Below the pieces are notes generated by a model. The model did no database searches. It was not told the origin of the DNA and saw only the letters and a program-made list of their open reading frames with translations. Shown piece by piece: positions 8,568 to 16,498 of a DNA stretch of 64,000 bases. The stretch's first letter is position 1, and each line of letters starts with the position of its first letter. Source of the stretch: an uncultured Oscillospiraceae bacterium (GTDB taxonomy: Bacteria > Bacillota > Clostridia > Oscillospirales > Oscillospiraceae); assembly GCA_934597345.1 (NCBI GenBank), contig CAKTRJ010000001.1:48660-112659 (forward strand), read 5' to 3'. Both the position numbers and the translations under genes were made by a program.

Positions 8568-8642
8568 ATGACCATCGTATGCAAGACCAAGTACAAAGCC
8601 GTTCCCGCTATTTTTGTTTCTATTATTGATATCGTTTTTTGA
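8568..8642 (+). CDS. Putative 24-residue leader peptide of the uracil permease gene
   Basis: A short reading frame with an ATG 9-16 nt after a GAGAGGGGG ribosome site encodes MTIVCKTKYKAV followed by PAIFVSIIDIVF. The last ten codons are strikingly U-rich (21 of 31 nt in 8610-8640 are T). The TGA stop (8640-8642) overlaps the first two bases of the downstream terminator stem. A ribosome finishing the peptide would cover the 5' arm of that hairpin. This matches the logic of the E. coli pyrBI leader, where RNA polymerase pausing on U-rich leader at low UTP lets the ribosome catch up and prevent termination. No PyrR-binding loop was recognised. The alternative is a small hydrophobic peptide with another role. 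Confidence 0.6.
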   Translation: MTIVCKTKYKAVPAIFVSIIDIVF

Positions 8643-8669
8643 CCGATGTTTTTCATCGGTCTTTTTTTT
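8641..8669 (+). terminator. Attenuator terminator upstream of the uracil permease
   Basis: Stem GACCGATG (8641-8648) with CATCGGTC (8654-8661), loop TTTTT, then eight T residues (8662-8669). It is a textbook intrinsic terminator placed between a strong promoter and the permease start at 8743, and its base is shared with the leader stop codon. Confidence 0.85.
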
Positions 8670-8742
8670 CGGCCTGCGGCCGCGAGGAATGTTTGGTAAA
8701 TAAATTCACATACGAGACAAACGAAAGAGAGGAATCACGCCA

Positions 8743-10080
8743 ATGAAGAAAGAGCTGGGCCATGTGGCCATCTATGACGCCAGAGAGCTGGGCGTTCCCC
8801 GTATGCTGCTGCTGGGTCTGCAGCACCTGTTCGCCATGTTCGGCGCAACCGTGCTGGTGCCCATTCTGGTCACCAACTACGGCCTGCCCCTGTCCATCCA
8901 GACTACCCTGCTGTTCGCGGGCCTGGGCACGCTGCTGTTCCACCTGTGCACCAAGTTCAAGGTTCCCGCTTTCCTGGGTTCCTCCTTTGCCTTCCTGGGC
9001 GGCTTCCAAGCCGTTGCAGAACTGGACGCCGGTAAGTTCGCCAATATGACCGGCGAGGAAAAGCTGCCCTACGCCTTGGGCGGCGTGGTGGTGGCAGGCC
9101 TGCTGTATCTGGTGCTGGCCCTGCTGTTCAAGCTGGTGGGCGCCAAGAAGGTCATGCGCTTCTTCCCGCCCATCGTCACCGGCCCCATCATCATCCTGAT
9201 CGGTCTGAACCTGTCCGGCACCGCCATCAGCAACGCTTCCACCAACTGGTGGCTGGCCCTGGTGGCCATCGCCACCATCATCGTGGCCAATATCTGGGGT
9301 AAGGGCATGGTCAAGATCATCCCCATCCTGCTGGGTGTGGTGGTCAGCTACATCGTGGCCCTGATCACCGGCCAGGTGGTCTTTACCGAGGTGCACGATG
9401 CTGAACTGCTGGGCCTCCAGCAGTTCGTGATCGCCAAGTTTGACATCACCTCCATCCTTGTCATGGCCCCCATCGCCATCGCCGCCATGATGGAGCACAT
9501 CGGCGATATCTCCGCCATCTCATCCACCACCGGTAAGAACTTTATCGAGGACCCCGGCCTGCACCGCACCCTGCTGGGCGACGGTCTGGCTACCGCCATG
9601 GCCGGTATGTTTGGCGGCCCTGCCAACACCACTTACGGTGAGAACACCGGCGTGCTGGCCCTCAGCAGGGTCTACGATCCCCGTGTCATCCGTCTGGCCG
9701 CCATCTACGCCATCATCCTGAGCTTCTCCCCCAAGTTTGACGCGCTGGTCAACTCCATCCCCACCGCCATCGTGGGCGGCGTCAGCTTCGTCCTCTACGG
9801 TATGATCTCCGCCGTGGGCGTCCGCAACGTGGTGGAGAACAAGGTGGATCTGACCAAGTCCCGCAACCTGATCATCGCCGCGGTGATCTTCGTCAGCGGT
9901 CTGGGCTTCAGCTCCACCGGCGGTATCACCTTCACCGTTGGTAGCGCCGACATCACCCTGACCGGCCTGGCCATCGCCGCTCTGGCGGGCGTGATCCTGA
10001 ACGCCATCCTGCCCGGCAACGACTACGAATTCGGCACCAGCGTCGAGGGCGACAAGTCCGCCGACCTGGGCAGCTATTAA
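8743..10080 (+). CDS. uraA: Uracil permease, NCS2 family
   Basis: A 445-residue nucleobase transporter of the NCS2/UraA type with about 14 membrane segments. It imports uracil by proton symport for pyrimidine salvage. Diagnostic motifs are present: EHIGD, with the first substrate-binding glutamate at residue 251, and NTTYGENTGVLA, with the second at residue 300, corresponding to the uracil-coordinating glutamates of E. coli UraA. DPGLHR between them is also conserved. The ribosome site is GAGAGG before ATG 8743. Upstream lies a promoter, U-rich leader peptide and terminator, suggesting control by pyrimidine nucleotide level. Uracil specificity, rather than xanthine, is inferred from the motifs. 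Confidence 0.92.
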   Translation: MKKELGHVAIYDARELGVPRMLLLGLQHLFAMFGATVLVPILVTNYGLPLSIQTTLLFAGLGTLLFHLCTKFKVPAFLGSSFAFLGGFQAVAELDAGKFANMTGEEKLPYALGGVVVAGLLYLVLALLFKLVGAKKVMRFFPPIVTGPIIILIGLNLSGTAISNASTNWWLALVAIATIIVANIWGKGMVKIIPILLGVVVSYIVALITGQVVFTEVHDAELLGLQQFVIAKFDITSILVMAPIAIAAMMEHIGDISAISSTTGKNFIEDPGLHRTLLGDGLATAMAGMFGGPANTTYGENTGVLALSRVYDPRVIRLAAIYAIILSFSPKFDALVNSIPTAIVGGVSFVLYGMISAVGVRNVVENKVDLTKSRNLIIAAVIFVSGLGFSSTGGITFTVGSADITLTGLAIAALAGVILNAILPGNDYEFGTSVEGDKSADLGSY

Positions 10081-10134
10081 GAGACAAAATAAAAGCCAGG
10101 CTCCGAGAGGAGCCTGGTTTTTTTATTTTGTCTC
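10081..10134 (+). terminator. Intrinsic terminator of the uracil permease gene
   Basis: Core stem CCAGGCTCC-GAGA-GGAGCCTGG followed by a T-run. The flanks GAGACAAAATAAAA and TTTTATTTTGTCTC also pair, giving a stem of more than 20 bp that starts immediately after the stop codon. Confidence 0.9.
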
Positions 10135-10197
10135 AGTGAAAAGTGAAAAGAGAAGAGTGAAGAGTTGTGGTATGCCGCTGAAGCGGCATGATCAAAA

Positions 10198-11736
10198 TTA
10201 TTTATCTTCTTCCGCTGCTGTCTCTTTTTCGGCCGTCTCCTCCGCACGCTTCTCCGTGCGGCTGTACATGACGGTCATGTCATAGATCTTTTTCGCCAGT
10301 TCGTCGTTGGCCTCGCCGGGCAGCAGACGCCACTGCCAGTTGCCGCCCAGGATGCCGGGCGTGTTCATGCGGTGGTACTGTCCCAGGCCCAGATAGTCCT
10401 GCATCTGGGCTACGAACAGGTCGGCCACGCTGCTCTGTCCGCCCCGGAGGATGCCCCAATGGAAGCCCTCCTCATCGTTCAGACCCAGATAGCGCTTGGC
10501 GTAGGCGATATCCGCCGGCGCGGCCTCATGCCGCCACAGCTCCACCGGGCTGTTGTCATGGGTGCCGGTATAGCACACGCAGTGCCGGGGATAGGTGTGG
10601 GGCAGATAATTGCTGGTGTCGCGGGAGTCGAAGGCGAACTCCAGCACCTTCATGCCGGGCCAGCCGGAATCGTGCAGCAGCTGCTGTACCGAAGGCGTGG
10701 GATACCCCAGATCCTCGGCGATGAACTCCAGATGGGGGAACCAGCCGGTCAGGGCACTGACCAGCGACATGCCGGGGCCCTGGCACCACTTGCCGTTGCG
10801 GGCGGTCTCTTCGCCGTAGGGCACCGCCCAATAGGTGTCCAGCCCGCGGAAATGGTCGATGCGGATCACGTCGTACAGCTTGCCAGCGCCGTCGATGCGG
10901 CGGATCCACCAGCCGTAGCCGTCCGCCTGCATGGCGTCCCAGCGGTACAGGGGCGTGCCCCACAGCTGGCCGTCCGCGCTGAAATAGTCAGGCGGTACGC
11001 CGCTGACGGCGGTGGGGATGCACTGGTCGTCCAGCTGGAAGAACTGAGGCTCTGCCCACACGTCGGCGCTGTCCATGGGGACATAGATGGGCAGGTCGCC
11101 GATCACCTGAATGTCCTGCTTGTGCAGGTACTCCCGCAGCGCCGTCCACTGCCGGAAGAACAGAAACTGGATATAGATGAACAGCTCCACATCCTCCCGC
11201 AGCTCTGTGCGGTATTTCTCCAGCACCTCCGGCGTTTTCCGCAGGCGCAGCGCCTGGTCGGGCCATTCCGTCCAGGACTTCATGCCGAAGTGACGCTTGC
11301 AGGCCATGTAGAGGGCGTAGTCCTCCAGCCAGCGGCCGTTTTCCTCACGGAAGGCGGCTACGGCTCCGGCGTCACGCTGCCAGCCCCGCTTTTTGGCCAG
11401 CGCCAGCACCTTGAAGCGGCTCTCGTAGATCTTGCCGTAGTCCACATAGCGGGGCTCGGTGCCCCACTGGCACTTGGTGATCTCGCTCTTTTTCAGCAGG
11501 CCGTCGGCCGCCAGCATGTCCAGATCGATGAAGTAGGGATTTCCGGCAAAGGTGGAAAAGCTCTGATAGGGGGAGTCACCGTAGCTGGTGGGACCAAGGG
11601 GCAGCATCTGCCAATAGTGCTGCCCGGCGGCATGGAGGAAATCGGCAAATTCATAGGCTGCCTTGCCCAGCGTGCCGATGCCATAGGGGGACGGCAGGGA
11701 GGAGACAGCAAGTAAAATACCACTGGAACGTTTCAT
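10198..11736 (-). CDS. malQ: 4-alpha-glucanotransferase (amylomaltase), GH77
   Basis: This 512-residue GH77 enzyme transfers alpha-1,4-glucan segments between maltodextrins. Family motifs run in order: SSLPSPYGIGTLG at the N-terminus, GDSPYQSFSTFAGNPYFIDL, DLPIYVP near residue 220, the nucleophile region IRIDHFRG, the acid/base region EDLG, and GTHDNSP with the third acidic residue. Length matches bacterial MalQ (~500). The C-terminus has a charged Glu/Lys-rich tail. It lies downstream of the two permease genes on the same strand, separated by ~120 nt with a hairpin. With the LacI regulator and binding protein it forms a maltodextrin uptake and processing locus. Confidence 0.95.
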   Translation of the reverse strand: MKRSSGILLAVSSLPSPYGIGTLGKAAYEFADFLHAAGQHYWQMLPLGPTSYGDSPYQSFSTFAGNPYFIDLDMLAADGLLKKSEITKCQWGTEPRYVDYGKIYESRFKVLALAKKRGWQRDAGAVAAFREENGRWLEDYALYMACKRHFGMKSWTEWPDQALRLRKTPEVLEKYRTELREDVELFIYIQFLFFRQWTALREYLHKQDIQVIGDLPIYVPMDSADVWAEPQFFQLDDQCIPTAVSGVPPDYFSADGQLWGTPLYRWDAMQADGYGWWIRRIDGAGKLYDVIRIDHFRGLDTYWAVPYGEETARNGKWCQGPGMSLVSALTGWFPHLEFIAEDLGYPTPSVQQLLHDSGWPGMKVLEFAFDSRDTSNYLPHTYPRHCVCYTGTHDNSPVELWRHEAAPADIAYAKRYLGLNDEEGFHWGILRGGQSSVADLFVAQMQDYLGLGQYHRMNTPGILGGNWQWRLLPGEANDELAKKIYDMTVMYSRTEKRAEETAEKETAAEEDK

Positions 11737-11777
11737 AGTAATGATCTTTCCCTCGTTTTGATGATGATAGTGTGATA

Positions 11778-11806
11778 CAGGGCGGGACAGGAACTGTCCC
11801 GCCCTG
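11778..11806 (-). terminator. Hairpin between permease and malQ
   Basis: Perfect 13-bp stem CAGGGCGGGACAG with CTGTCCCGCCCTG, loop GAA. No strong U-run follows on the minus strand, so it may attenuate or stabilise mRNA rather than fully terminate. A second imperfect hairpin lies at 11829-11857. Confidence 0.5.
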
Positions 11807-11859
11807 CGGATCGATGAATTTTTTTGGCAATGAAATCGTCAGATTTCATGCCAGTTGCT

Positions 11860-12720
11860 TTATCCCTTCACAGCACCGGCAGCCACACCCTTGATGATAT
11901 GCTTCTGGCAGCAGAGATAGAAGATGATGACCGGCAGAATGCTCAGCAGGATCAGCGCCATGGTAGCGCCCATATCCACCTGACCGTAGCTCCCCTTCAG
12001 ATACTGGATAACAATGGGGATGGTGCGGTATTCGTTCAGATCCAGCACCAGATAGGGCAGCAGGAAGTCGTTCCACACCCACATGATCTCCAGCACGCCC
12101 ACGGAAATGAAGGTGGGCTTCAGCATAGGCAGCACCACAAGGAAGAAGGTGCGCAGCGGGCCGCAGCCGTCAATGGCGGCCGCCTCCTCGATCTCCAGCG
12201 GGATAGTCTTGACGAAGCCGGAGAACATGAACACGGCCAGTCCCGCGCCAAAGCCCAGATAGACCACCGGGATCGTCCAGGGCGTATCCAGGTGCAGCTT
12301 ATTGGCCGTGCGGGACAGGGTGAACATCACCATCTGGAACGGCACCACCATGGAGAACACGCACAGGTAGTATACGATCTTGCTGAACAGGCTCCCCACG
12401 CGCGCCACATACCAGGCGGCCATAGAGGTGCACAGCAGGATCAGTCCCGAGGACACCACAGTGATAAACAGGCTGAAGAATACAGCCTTGATAAAGGGAT
12501 AGCTGCCGAAGGTCATGCCCTTGACGTAGTTCTGCAGTCCCATAAAGGTGTCGGAGTTGGGCAGGGCAAAGGTCTCCGTGTTGACGGCGGCGTTTGTCTT
12601 GAAGGAGTTGATCAGCACGATCAGGATGGGCAGCACGTAGATGACGCAGATCACGGTGAATACCACTGTCAGCGCCATCTTGCGGCGATCCTCCCGGGTT
12701 TTCAGACCTTTTTTCATCAC
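11860..12720 (-). CDS. Carbohydrate ABC transporter permease (MalG-like)
   Basis: A 286-residue inner-membrane permease with six predicted spans. It carries the cytoplasmic EAA loop (EEAAAIDGCGPLRTFFLVVLPMLKP), the contact site for the ATPase. It is the second permease of a MalFG-type importer and pairs with the upstream gene, which it overlaps by 4 nt. The start is GTG 12720, or ATG 12717, behind an AGGAGG. The solute-binding lipoprotein is encoded upstream. No ATP-binding subunit is in the cluster, so a shared MsmX-like ATPase elsewhere is expected. A maltodextrin substrate is inferred from the neighbouring malQ. Confidence 0.92.
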   Translation of the reverse strand: MMKKGLKTREDRRKMALTVVFTVICVIYVLPILIVLINSFKTNAAVNTETFALPNSDTFMGLQNYVKGMTFGSYPFIKAVFFSLFITVVSSGLILLCTSMAAWYVARVGSLFSKIVYYLCVFSMVVPFQMVMFTLSRTANKLHLDTPWTIPVVYLGFGAGLAVFMFSGFVKTIPLEIEEAAAIDGCGPLRTFFLVVLPMLKPTFISVGVLEIMWVWNDFLLPYLVLDLNEYRTIPIVIQYLKGSYGQVDMGATMALILLSILPVIIFYLCCQKHIIKGVAAGAVKG

Positions 12721-13640
12721 TGCTGTACCTCCTTTTTACGGGTGGAGCGCAGCTGGATCAAGCCGATGGCCGCCACCAGAATGAAGAACAGAACCGCCTT
12801 GGCCTGCGCCGTGCCGCGGTTGTTGCCGCTGGAGGAATAGAAGGAGTTGTAGATGTTCAGCGCCAGCATCTCCGTGGTTTTGATGACGCTGCCGTCCGCT
12901 TGTTGCAGGAAAGGACGCCCCTCCGTCAGCGCCAGGTTCTGGTCAAACAGCTTGAAGCCGTTGGTCAGGGTCAGGAAGATGCAGATGGTGAAGGAGCTCA
13001 TCATGTTGGGAATGGTGACCTTCCACAGTGTCTGCCAGCGGGTGGCACCGTCGATGCGGGCGGCCTCCAGCATATCCTCCGGCACAGCCTGCAGTCCGGC
13101 GATGTAGATGATCATCATGTAGCCCACCTGCTGCCAGCAGATCAGGATGATCAGTCCCCAGAAGCCGTATTTGCTGTTGAGCACCACAGAGCTGTTGTAC
13201 TTCACCAGAATGCCGTCGAAGATCATGGACCAGATGTAGCCCAGCACGATGCCGCCGATCAGGTTAGGCATAAAGAACACGGTGCGGAACAGGTTGGAGC
13301 CTTTGATGTTCTGGGTCAGCGCATAGGCCACCGCAAAGGCCAGCGTGTTGATAAGCAGCACCGACACAAAGGCGAACAGCGCCGTGAACCAGAAGGCGTG
13401 CAGGAAGCTGCTGTCGGAGAAGGCTTTCACATAATTGTCAAAACCCACCCACGACCACTGGCTGATGAGCTTGAACTTACAGAAGGACAAAAACGCGCCC
13501 TGCAGGAAGGGCCACAGAAACCCGATGCAAAAGGCGGCGAAGGTGGGCAGCAGAAACAGCCACACCATCCGTTGAATAGGCCGGCGGATCAGACGGCTGT
13601 TCAGTGCCGCCGTATCCCGTTTTCGTTGAAATCGCTTCAT
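12717..13640 (-). CDS. Carbohydrate ABC transporter permease (MalF-like)
   Basis: A 307-residue permease with six predicted spans and an EAA loop (LEAARIDGATRWQTLWKVTIPNM). The ATG at 13640 (MKRFQRKRD) is chosen because AGGAG lies 7 nt before it; an in-frame ATG at 13664 lacks a ribosome site. It works with the MalG-like permease whose start overlaps its stop codon. It is separated from the binding-protein gene by ~155 nt with two strong hairpins, a layout that usually gives lower permease than binding-protein expression. Confidence 0.92.
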   Translation of the reverse strand: MKRFQRKRDTAALNSRLIRRPIQRMVWLFLLPTFAAFCIGFLWPFLQGAFLSFCKFKLISQWSWVGFDNYVKAFSDSSFLHAFWFTALFAFVSVLLINTLAFAVAYALTQNIKGSNLFRTVFFMPNLIGGIVLGYIWSMIFDGILVKYNSSVVLNSKYGFWGLIILICWQQVGYMMIIYIAGLQAVPEDMLEAARIDGATRWQTLWKVTIPNMMSSFTICIFLTLTNGFKLFDQNLALTEGRPFLQQADGSVIKTTEMLALNIYNSFYSSSGNNRGTAQAKAVLFFILVAAIGLIQLRSTRKKEVQQ

Positions 13641-13739
13641 TTGACCACTCCTGTTCTCCATCATATCGTTATGGCGAAAGCTCTTGGCCGAAGGCCCTTC
13701 GGCCGACAGCTTTCGTCACACCCTGTGTGTCAAAGAGAG

Positions 13740-13774
13740 AAACAGGGGGCGGGCGAAAAGCCCGCCCCCTGTTT
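13740..13774 (-). terminator. Intergenic hairpin between binding-protein and permease genes
   Basis: Strong stem AAACAGGGGGCGGGC with GCCCGCCCCCTGTTT; the minus strand continues into a pyrimidine-rich stretch. A further stem (GAAAGCT...AGCTTTC with an inner GGCCGAAGG/CCTTCGGCC) lies at 13677-13716. They probably act as partial terminator and 3' mRNA stabiliser for the binding-protein transcript. Confidence 0.65.
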
Positions 13775-13795
13775 TATGCAGTTTCCGGAGATACG

Positions 13796-15112
13796 TTAGG
13801 CGTTCTCGTTGGCGTACTGGGTAGCCCAGCCTTCCACGAAAGCGGTCTTGACGTCGTCCCAGCTGCCGTTGTCAGCGGTGTACTTGCTCAGAGCATCCAC
13901 CACGGCGGCACGCCAATCGTTCACAGCGGGCGTATAGTTGAAGGCCCAGGTGACAGGATAGCAGCCGTTGGCAACGTACTCGTTGGCCAGAGCGCTGAAC
14001 GGATTGGAGGGAGCCTTGGAGGACTTGAAGGGGCAAGCGCCGAACTGCTCGGACATCATGGTGGTGCCCTCGTCAGAGGTAACGACCCACTTCAGGAAGT
14101 CCAGAGTAGCCTGGATGTCCTCGGGCTTGGCGTTCTTGTTGACGGACCAGTAGTTCTCGGTACCGGTGCACAGGCCGGCCTTCTCCTCGCCTTCCACGCC
14201 GCAGTAGATGGGGATCATGGTCAGATCATCGGGGTTCATGGCGAACTTGTCAGCAGCGGTCAGGTTGCTGTACTCCCAGGTGCCGTTCTGATAGAACACA
14301 GCCTTGCCCTCGCCGAACTCAGCCTCAGCCTGATCGCCGGTAGCGGTCAGCAGGGCGGCGCCGGTGGTGGCGGAGTCAGTGATGTACAGATCCCAAACGT
14401 TCTTGTAGTTGTCCAGATAAGTACCCTTGATGGTGGCGGGCTTGGAGCTCACGCTGTCGTCACGGAACTCATAGAACAGAGGCATATTGGCCAGGTGGCC
14501 GGAGAAGCGCCAGGAGGAGCTGCCGTCCAGACCGGCGGAGGTGAAGGCGTCGAAGCCCAGCTCGGAAGCACGGGCGTGAATGTCGTCAGCAACGGCCTTC
14601 AGGGTCTCAAAGTTGGTGATTTCGTCCACGGAGTGACCGGCCTGCTCCAGCAGAGCCTTGTTGACGATGATGCCGTAGGTCTCCAGGCAGTAGGCGATGG
14701 AGATGACCTCACCGTTGGCGTTCTTCAGAGCGTAGTCCTTGGAAGCCAGCTCGTTGTACACGTCGGTGCTGCTCAGATCGTAGCAGAAATCACCCCAGGT
14801 AGCCACGCCGCCCTCGTTGCACTGGAACAGGGTGGGAGCGGCATCCTTGTCCATCTCGGACACCAGCATGGTCTCGTACTCGCCGGAGGCGGCGGTCACG
14901 ACCTTGACAGGCACGCCGGTCTGCTCGGTGTAGGTCTTGGCCAGAGCCTGCCAGGCATCCTCGGCCTCAGGCTTGAAGTTCAGGTAGTACACGCTGCCGG
15001 TGGCAGTGGTGTCACCATCGCCGTTGCCCTGTGCGTCATTGTTTCCGCCGCCGCAGGCGACCAGAGACAAAGCCATCACAAGAGCAAGAATCAGTGCAAG
15101 AAACTTCTTCAT
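13796..15112 (-). CDS. ABC transporter sugar-binding lipoprotein (maltodextrin-type)
   Basis: A 438-residue extracellular solute-binding protein of family 1. The start at 15112 (MKKFLALILALVMALSLVAC) is supported by AAGGAGATC upstream and gives a lipoprotein signal with lipobox LVAC, Cys20 being lipidated. The mature protein begins with a Gly/Asn/Asp-rich linker. The rest has the two-lobe periplasmic-binding fold features, including KPEDIQATLDFLKWVV near the C-terminus typical of carbohydrate binders. Two permease genes follow. Being first in the operon and separated from the permeases by hairpins, it is probably the most highly expressed. Substrate is inferred from context. Confidence 0.93.
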   Translation of the reverse strand: MKKFLALILALVMALSLVACGGGNNDAQGNGDGDTTATGSVYYLNFKPEAEDAWQALAKTYTEQTGVPVKVVTAASGEYETMLVSEMDKDAAPTLFQCNEGGVATWGDFCYDLSSTDVYNELASKDYALKNANGEVISIAYCLETYGIIVNKALLEQAGHSVDEITNFETLKAVADDIHARASELGFDAFTSAGLDGSSSWRFSGHLANMPLFYEFRDDSVSSKPATIKGTYLDNYKNVWDLYITDSATTGAALLTATGDQAEAEFGEGKAVFYQNGTWEYSNLTAADKFAMNPDDLTMIPIYCGVEGEEKAGLCTGTENYWSVNKNAKPEDIQATLDFLKWVVTSDEGTTMMSEQFGACPFKSSKAPSNPFSALANEYVANGCYPVTWAFNYTPAVNDWRAAVVDALSKYTADNGSWDDVKTAFVEGWATQYANENA

Positions 15113-15162
15113 GTTGATGATCTCCTTCAATTCAATATTTATTTTCACAGTATGTACTGCAA

Positions 15163-15172
15163 AAAACGATTT
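15163..15172 (-). promoter_or_regulatory. Candidate LacI-family operator upstream of the binding-protein gene
   Basis: AAAACGATTT fits the AANCGNTT core of LacI-family operators and lies about 50 nt upstream of the binding-protein start. It shares the AACG core with the operators in front of the lacI-type gene. A perfect 16-bp palindrome GCTTCCCATGGGAAGC lies beside it at 15176-15191. Confidence 0.45.
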
Positions 15173-15191
15173 CATGCTTCCCATGGGAAGC

Positions 15192-15215
15192 AGAAAAAGC
15201 GATATCGCTTTTTCT
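15192..15215 (-). terminator. Palindromic hairpin after the LacI-family gene
   Basis: A perfect 24-bp palindrome with arms AGAAAAAGCGAT and ATCGCTTTTTCT lies directly after the regulator stop codon. It probably terminates the regulator transcript. Confidence 0.65.
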
Positions 15216-15230
15216 ATGACCGGTTCTGTT

Positions 15231-16244
15231 TTATACCAACTTTTTCACGCTGCCGCCGATCCGCAGCACCGTGGGCAGCACCTCATGGCAATTGCCCGCG
15301 CGGCCCTCGATCATGTCCAGCAGGATCTCCATGCTGCGCTGGCCCATCTTCTCCATAGGCTGGCACAGTGTGGTCAGCGGCGGGTCGATGTAGTCCGAGA
15401 CCTCGATGCCGTCAATGGCAATCACCGAGCAGTCGTCCGGCACGGTGCGTCCGTGCTCCCGCAGAGCACGCATGGCGCCGATGGCCATGTTGTCGGAGAT
15501 GGCGAACACGGCGGTAAAGTCCATGCCGCTGTCCAGCGCGCGGTTCATGGCCTGATAAGCGCCCTGAATATTAAAGGTATCCGTGCAGATCACCAGGGAA
15601 TCATCCGGCGTGATGCCCGCGTCGGTCAGAGCTTTTTGATAGCCCTCGTACCGCAGTTGGCTGATGGAATGATCGTCTGGACGGGTAATGAGGGCGGCGA
15701 TGCACCGGTGGCCGTTATCGATCAGGTAACGGGTGGCACGGCTGGCGTTATCTATGTCAGCGATGGACACGGAGGAGTAGTCGGCATGCTCCAGTGTGCC
15801 GTAGTGGTTGCCGAAGGAGCAGCACACAAAGGGTACGTTCAGCAGCGCCAGATCGGCGGCGGTATAGTCAAACCGTCCGCCCAGCAGCACCAGACCCAGC
15901 AGCCGCTTCTCCCGCTCCATCATGGCGGCCCGCTTCAGCTCGTCGTCACAGGAGCCGATCTGCTGCATCACCATGGTATAGCCATTGGCGGTAATGCCTG
16001 CCTCTATTGCGTGGATGATGTCGGTATAGAAGGGGTTGGAAATGCCGCGCACCACCAGACCGATGGCGTCGGACTTGGTTTTTACCAGATCCCGGGCGGA
16101 ATTGTTGGGGATGTAATTGGTGCTTTCGATCACGTCCAGCACCCGCTGCCGACTCTCGTCGCTGACGTCAGGCCGGTTATTCAGTACACGGGAGACCGTG
16201 GTGATGCTGACGCCGCTCATGCGGGCAATATCCTTGATCGTCAC
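15231..16244 (-). CDS. LacI-family transcriptional regulator of the maltodextrin locus
   Basis: A 337-residue LacI/GalR protein. The start is GTG 16244, giving VTIKDIARMSGVSITTVSRVLN at the very N-terminus as in the family, with GGGAGGAAG just upstream. Longer in-frame starts would run through the promoter. The helix-turn-helix and hinge (about residues 1-60) are followed by a periplasmic-binding-like ligand domain (AIGLVVRGISNPFYTDII onward). Two AACG-centred operators lie just downstream of its transcription start, so it is probably autoregulated. It is upstream of and co-directional with the binding protein, permeases and malQ, its likely targets. Confidence 0.93.
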   Translation of the reverse strand: MTIKDIARMSGVSITTVSRVLNNRPDVSDESRQRVLDVIESTNYIPNNSARDLVKTKSDAIGLVVRGISNPFYTDIIHAIEAGITANGYTMVMQQIGSCDDELKRAAMMEREKRLLGLVLLGGRFDYTAADLALLNVPFVCCSFGNHYGTLEHADYSSVSIADIDNASRATRYLIDNGHRCIAALITRPDDHSISQLRYEGYQKALTDAGITPDDSLVICTDTFNIQGAYQAMNRALDSGMDFTAVFAISDNMAIGAMRALREHGRTVPDDCSVIAIDGIEVSDYIDPPLTTLCQPMEKMGQRSMEILLDMIEGRAGNCHEVLPTVLRIGGSVKKLV

Positions 16245-16285
16245 GTTACTTCCTCCCGTCCTGTAGAGCCAAAATGAAACGTGCT

Positions 16286-16355
16286 CGGTAGCGTTACCGG
16301 AAACGTTTTCGACCCTAGCAGAATCCATATTAGCAACTTTCACATGATGTGTCAA
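16286..16355 (-). promoter_or_regulatory. Promoter and two operators of the LacI-family gene
   Basis: On the minus strand, TTGACA (16355-16350), 17-bp spacer and TAATAT (16332-16327). Downstream of the predicted start lie two imperfect palindromes with central CG: CGGTAGCGTTACCG (16286-16299) and GGAAACGTTTTC (16299-16310). Both have the AACG/CGTT core of LacI-family operators. Confidence 0.8.
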
Positions 16356-16437
16356 TGAGGTTTTTGAATTTTCGTTGGTTATGACAGTTTTTTGATTCGC
16401 CTTTGTTGATTTTGCCGAAGGAAAGAGAACGAAAATC

Positions 16438-16461
16438 GGAGGACAGGATGTCCTGTCCTCC
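16438..16461 (-). terminator. Intrinsic terminator of the NUDIX gene
   Basis: Stem GGAGGACAGGA with TCCTGTCCTCC. The minus strand then reads CGATTTTCG and further U-rich sequence. Confidence 0.7.
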
Positions 16462-16498
16462 GTTGGGAGAAGATATGTACTTGTGGTCGGCGGCGCGG

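Noticed and set aside
8568..8642. Type I toxin peptide as the explanation of the 24-codon frame
   Set aside because: The frame is partly hydrophobic, but no antisense RNA promoter was found, and its tight coupling to a terminator before uraA fits a leader peptide better. It is not excluded.
13796..15184. Longer start for the sugar-binding lipoprotein (15184)
   Set aside because: It would bury the signal peptide 24 residues in and lacks a ribosome site; ATG 15112 has AAGGAG and gives a perfect lipoprotein signal.
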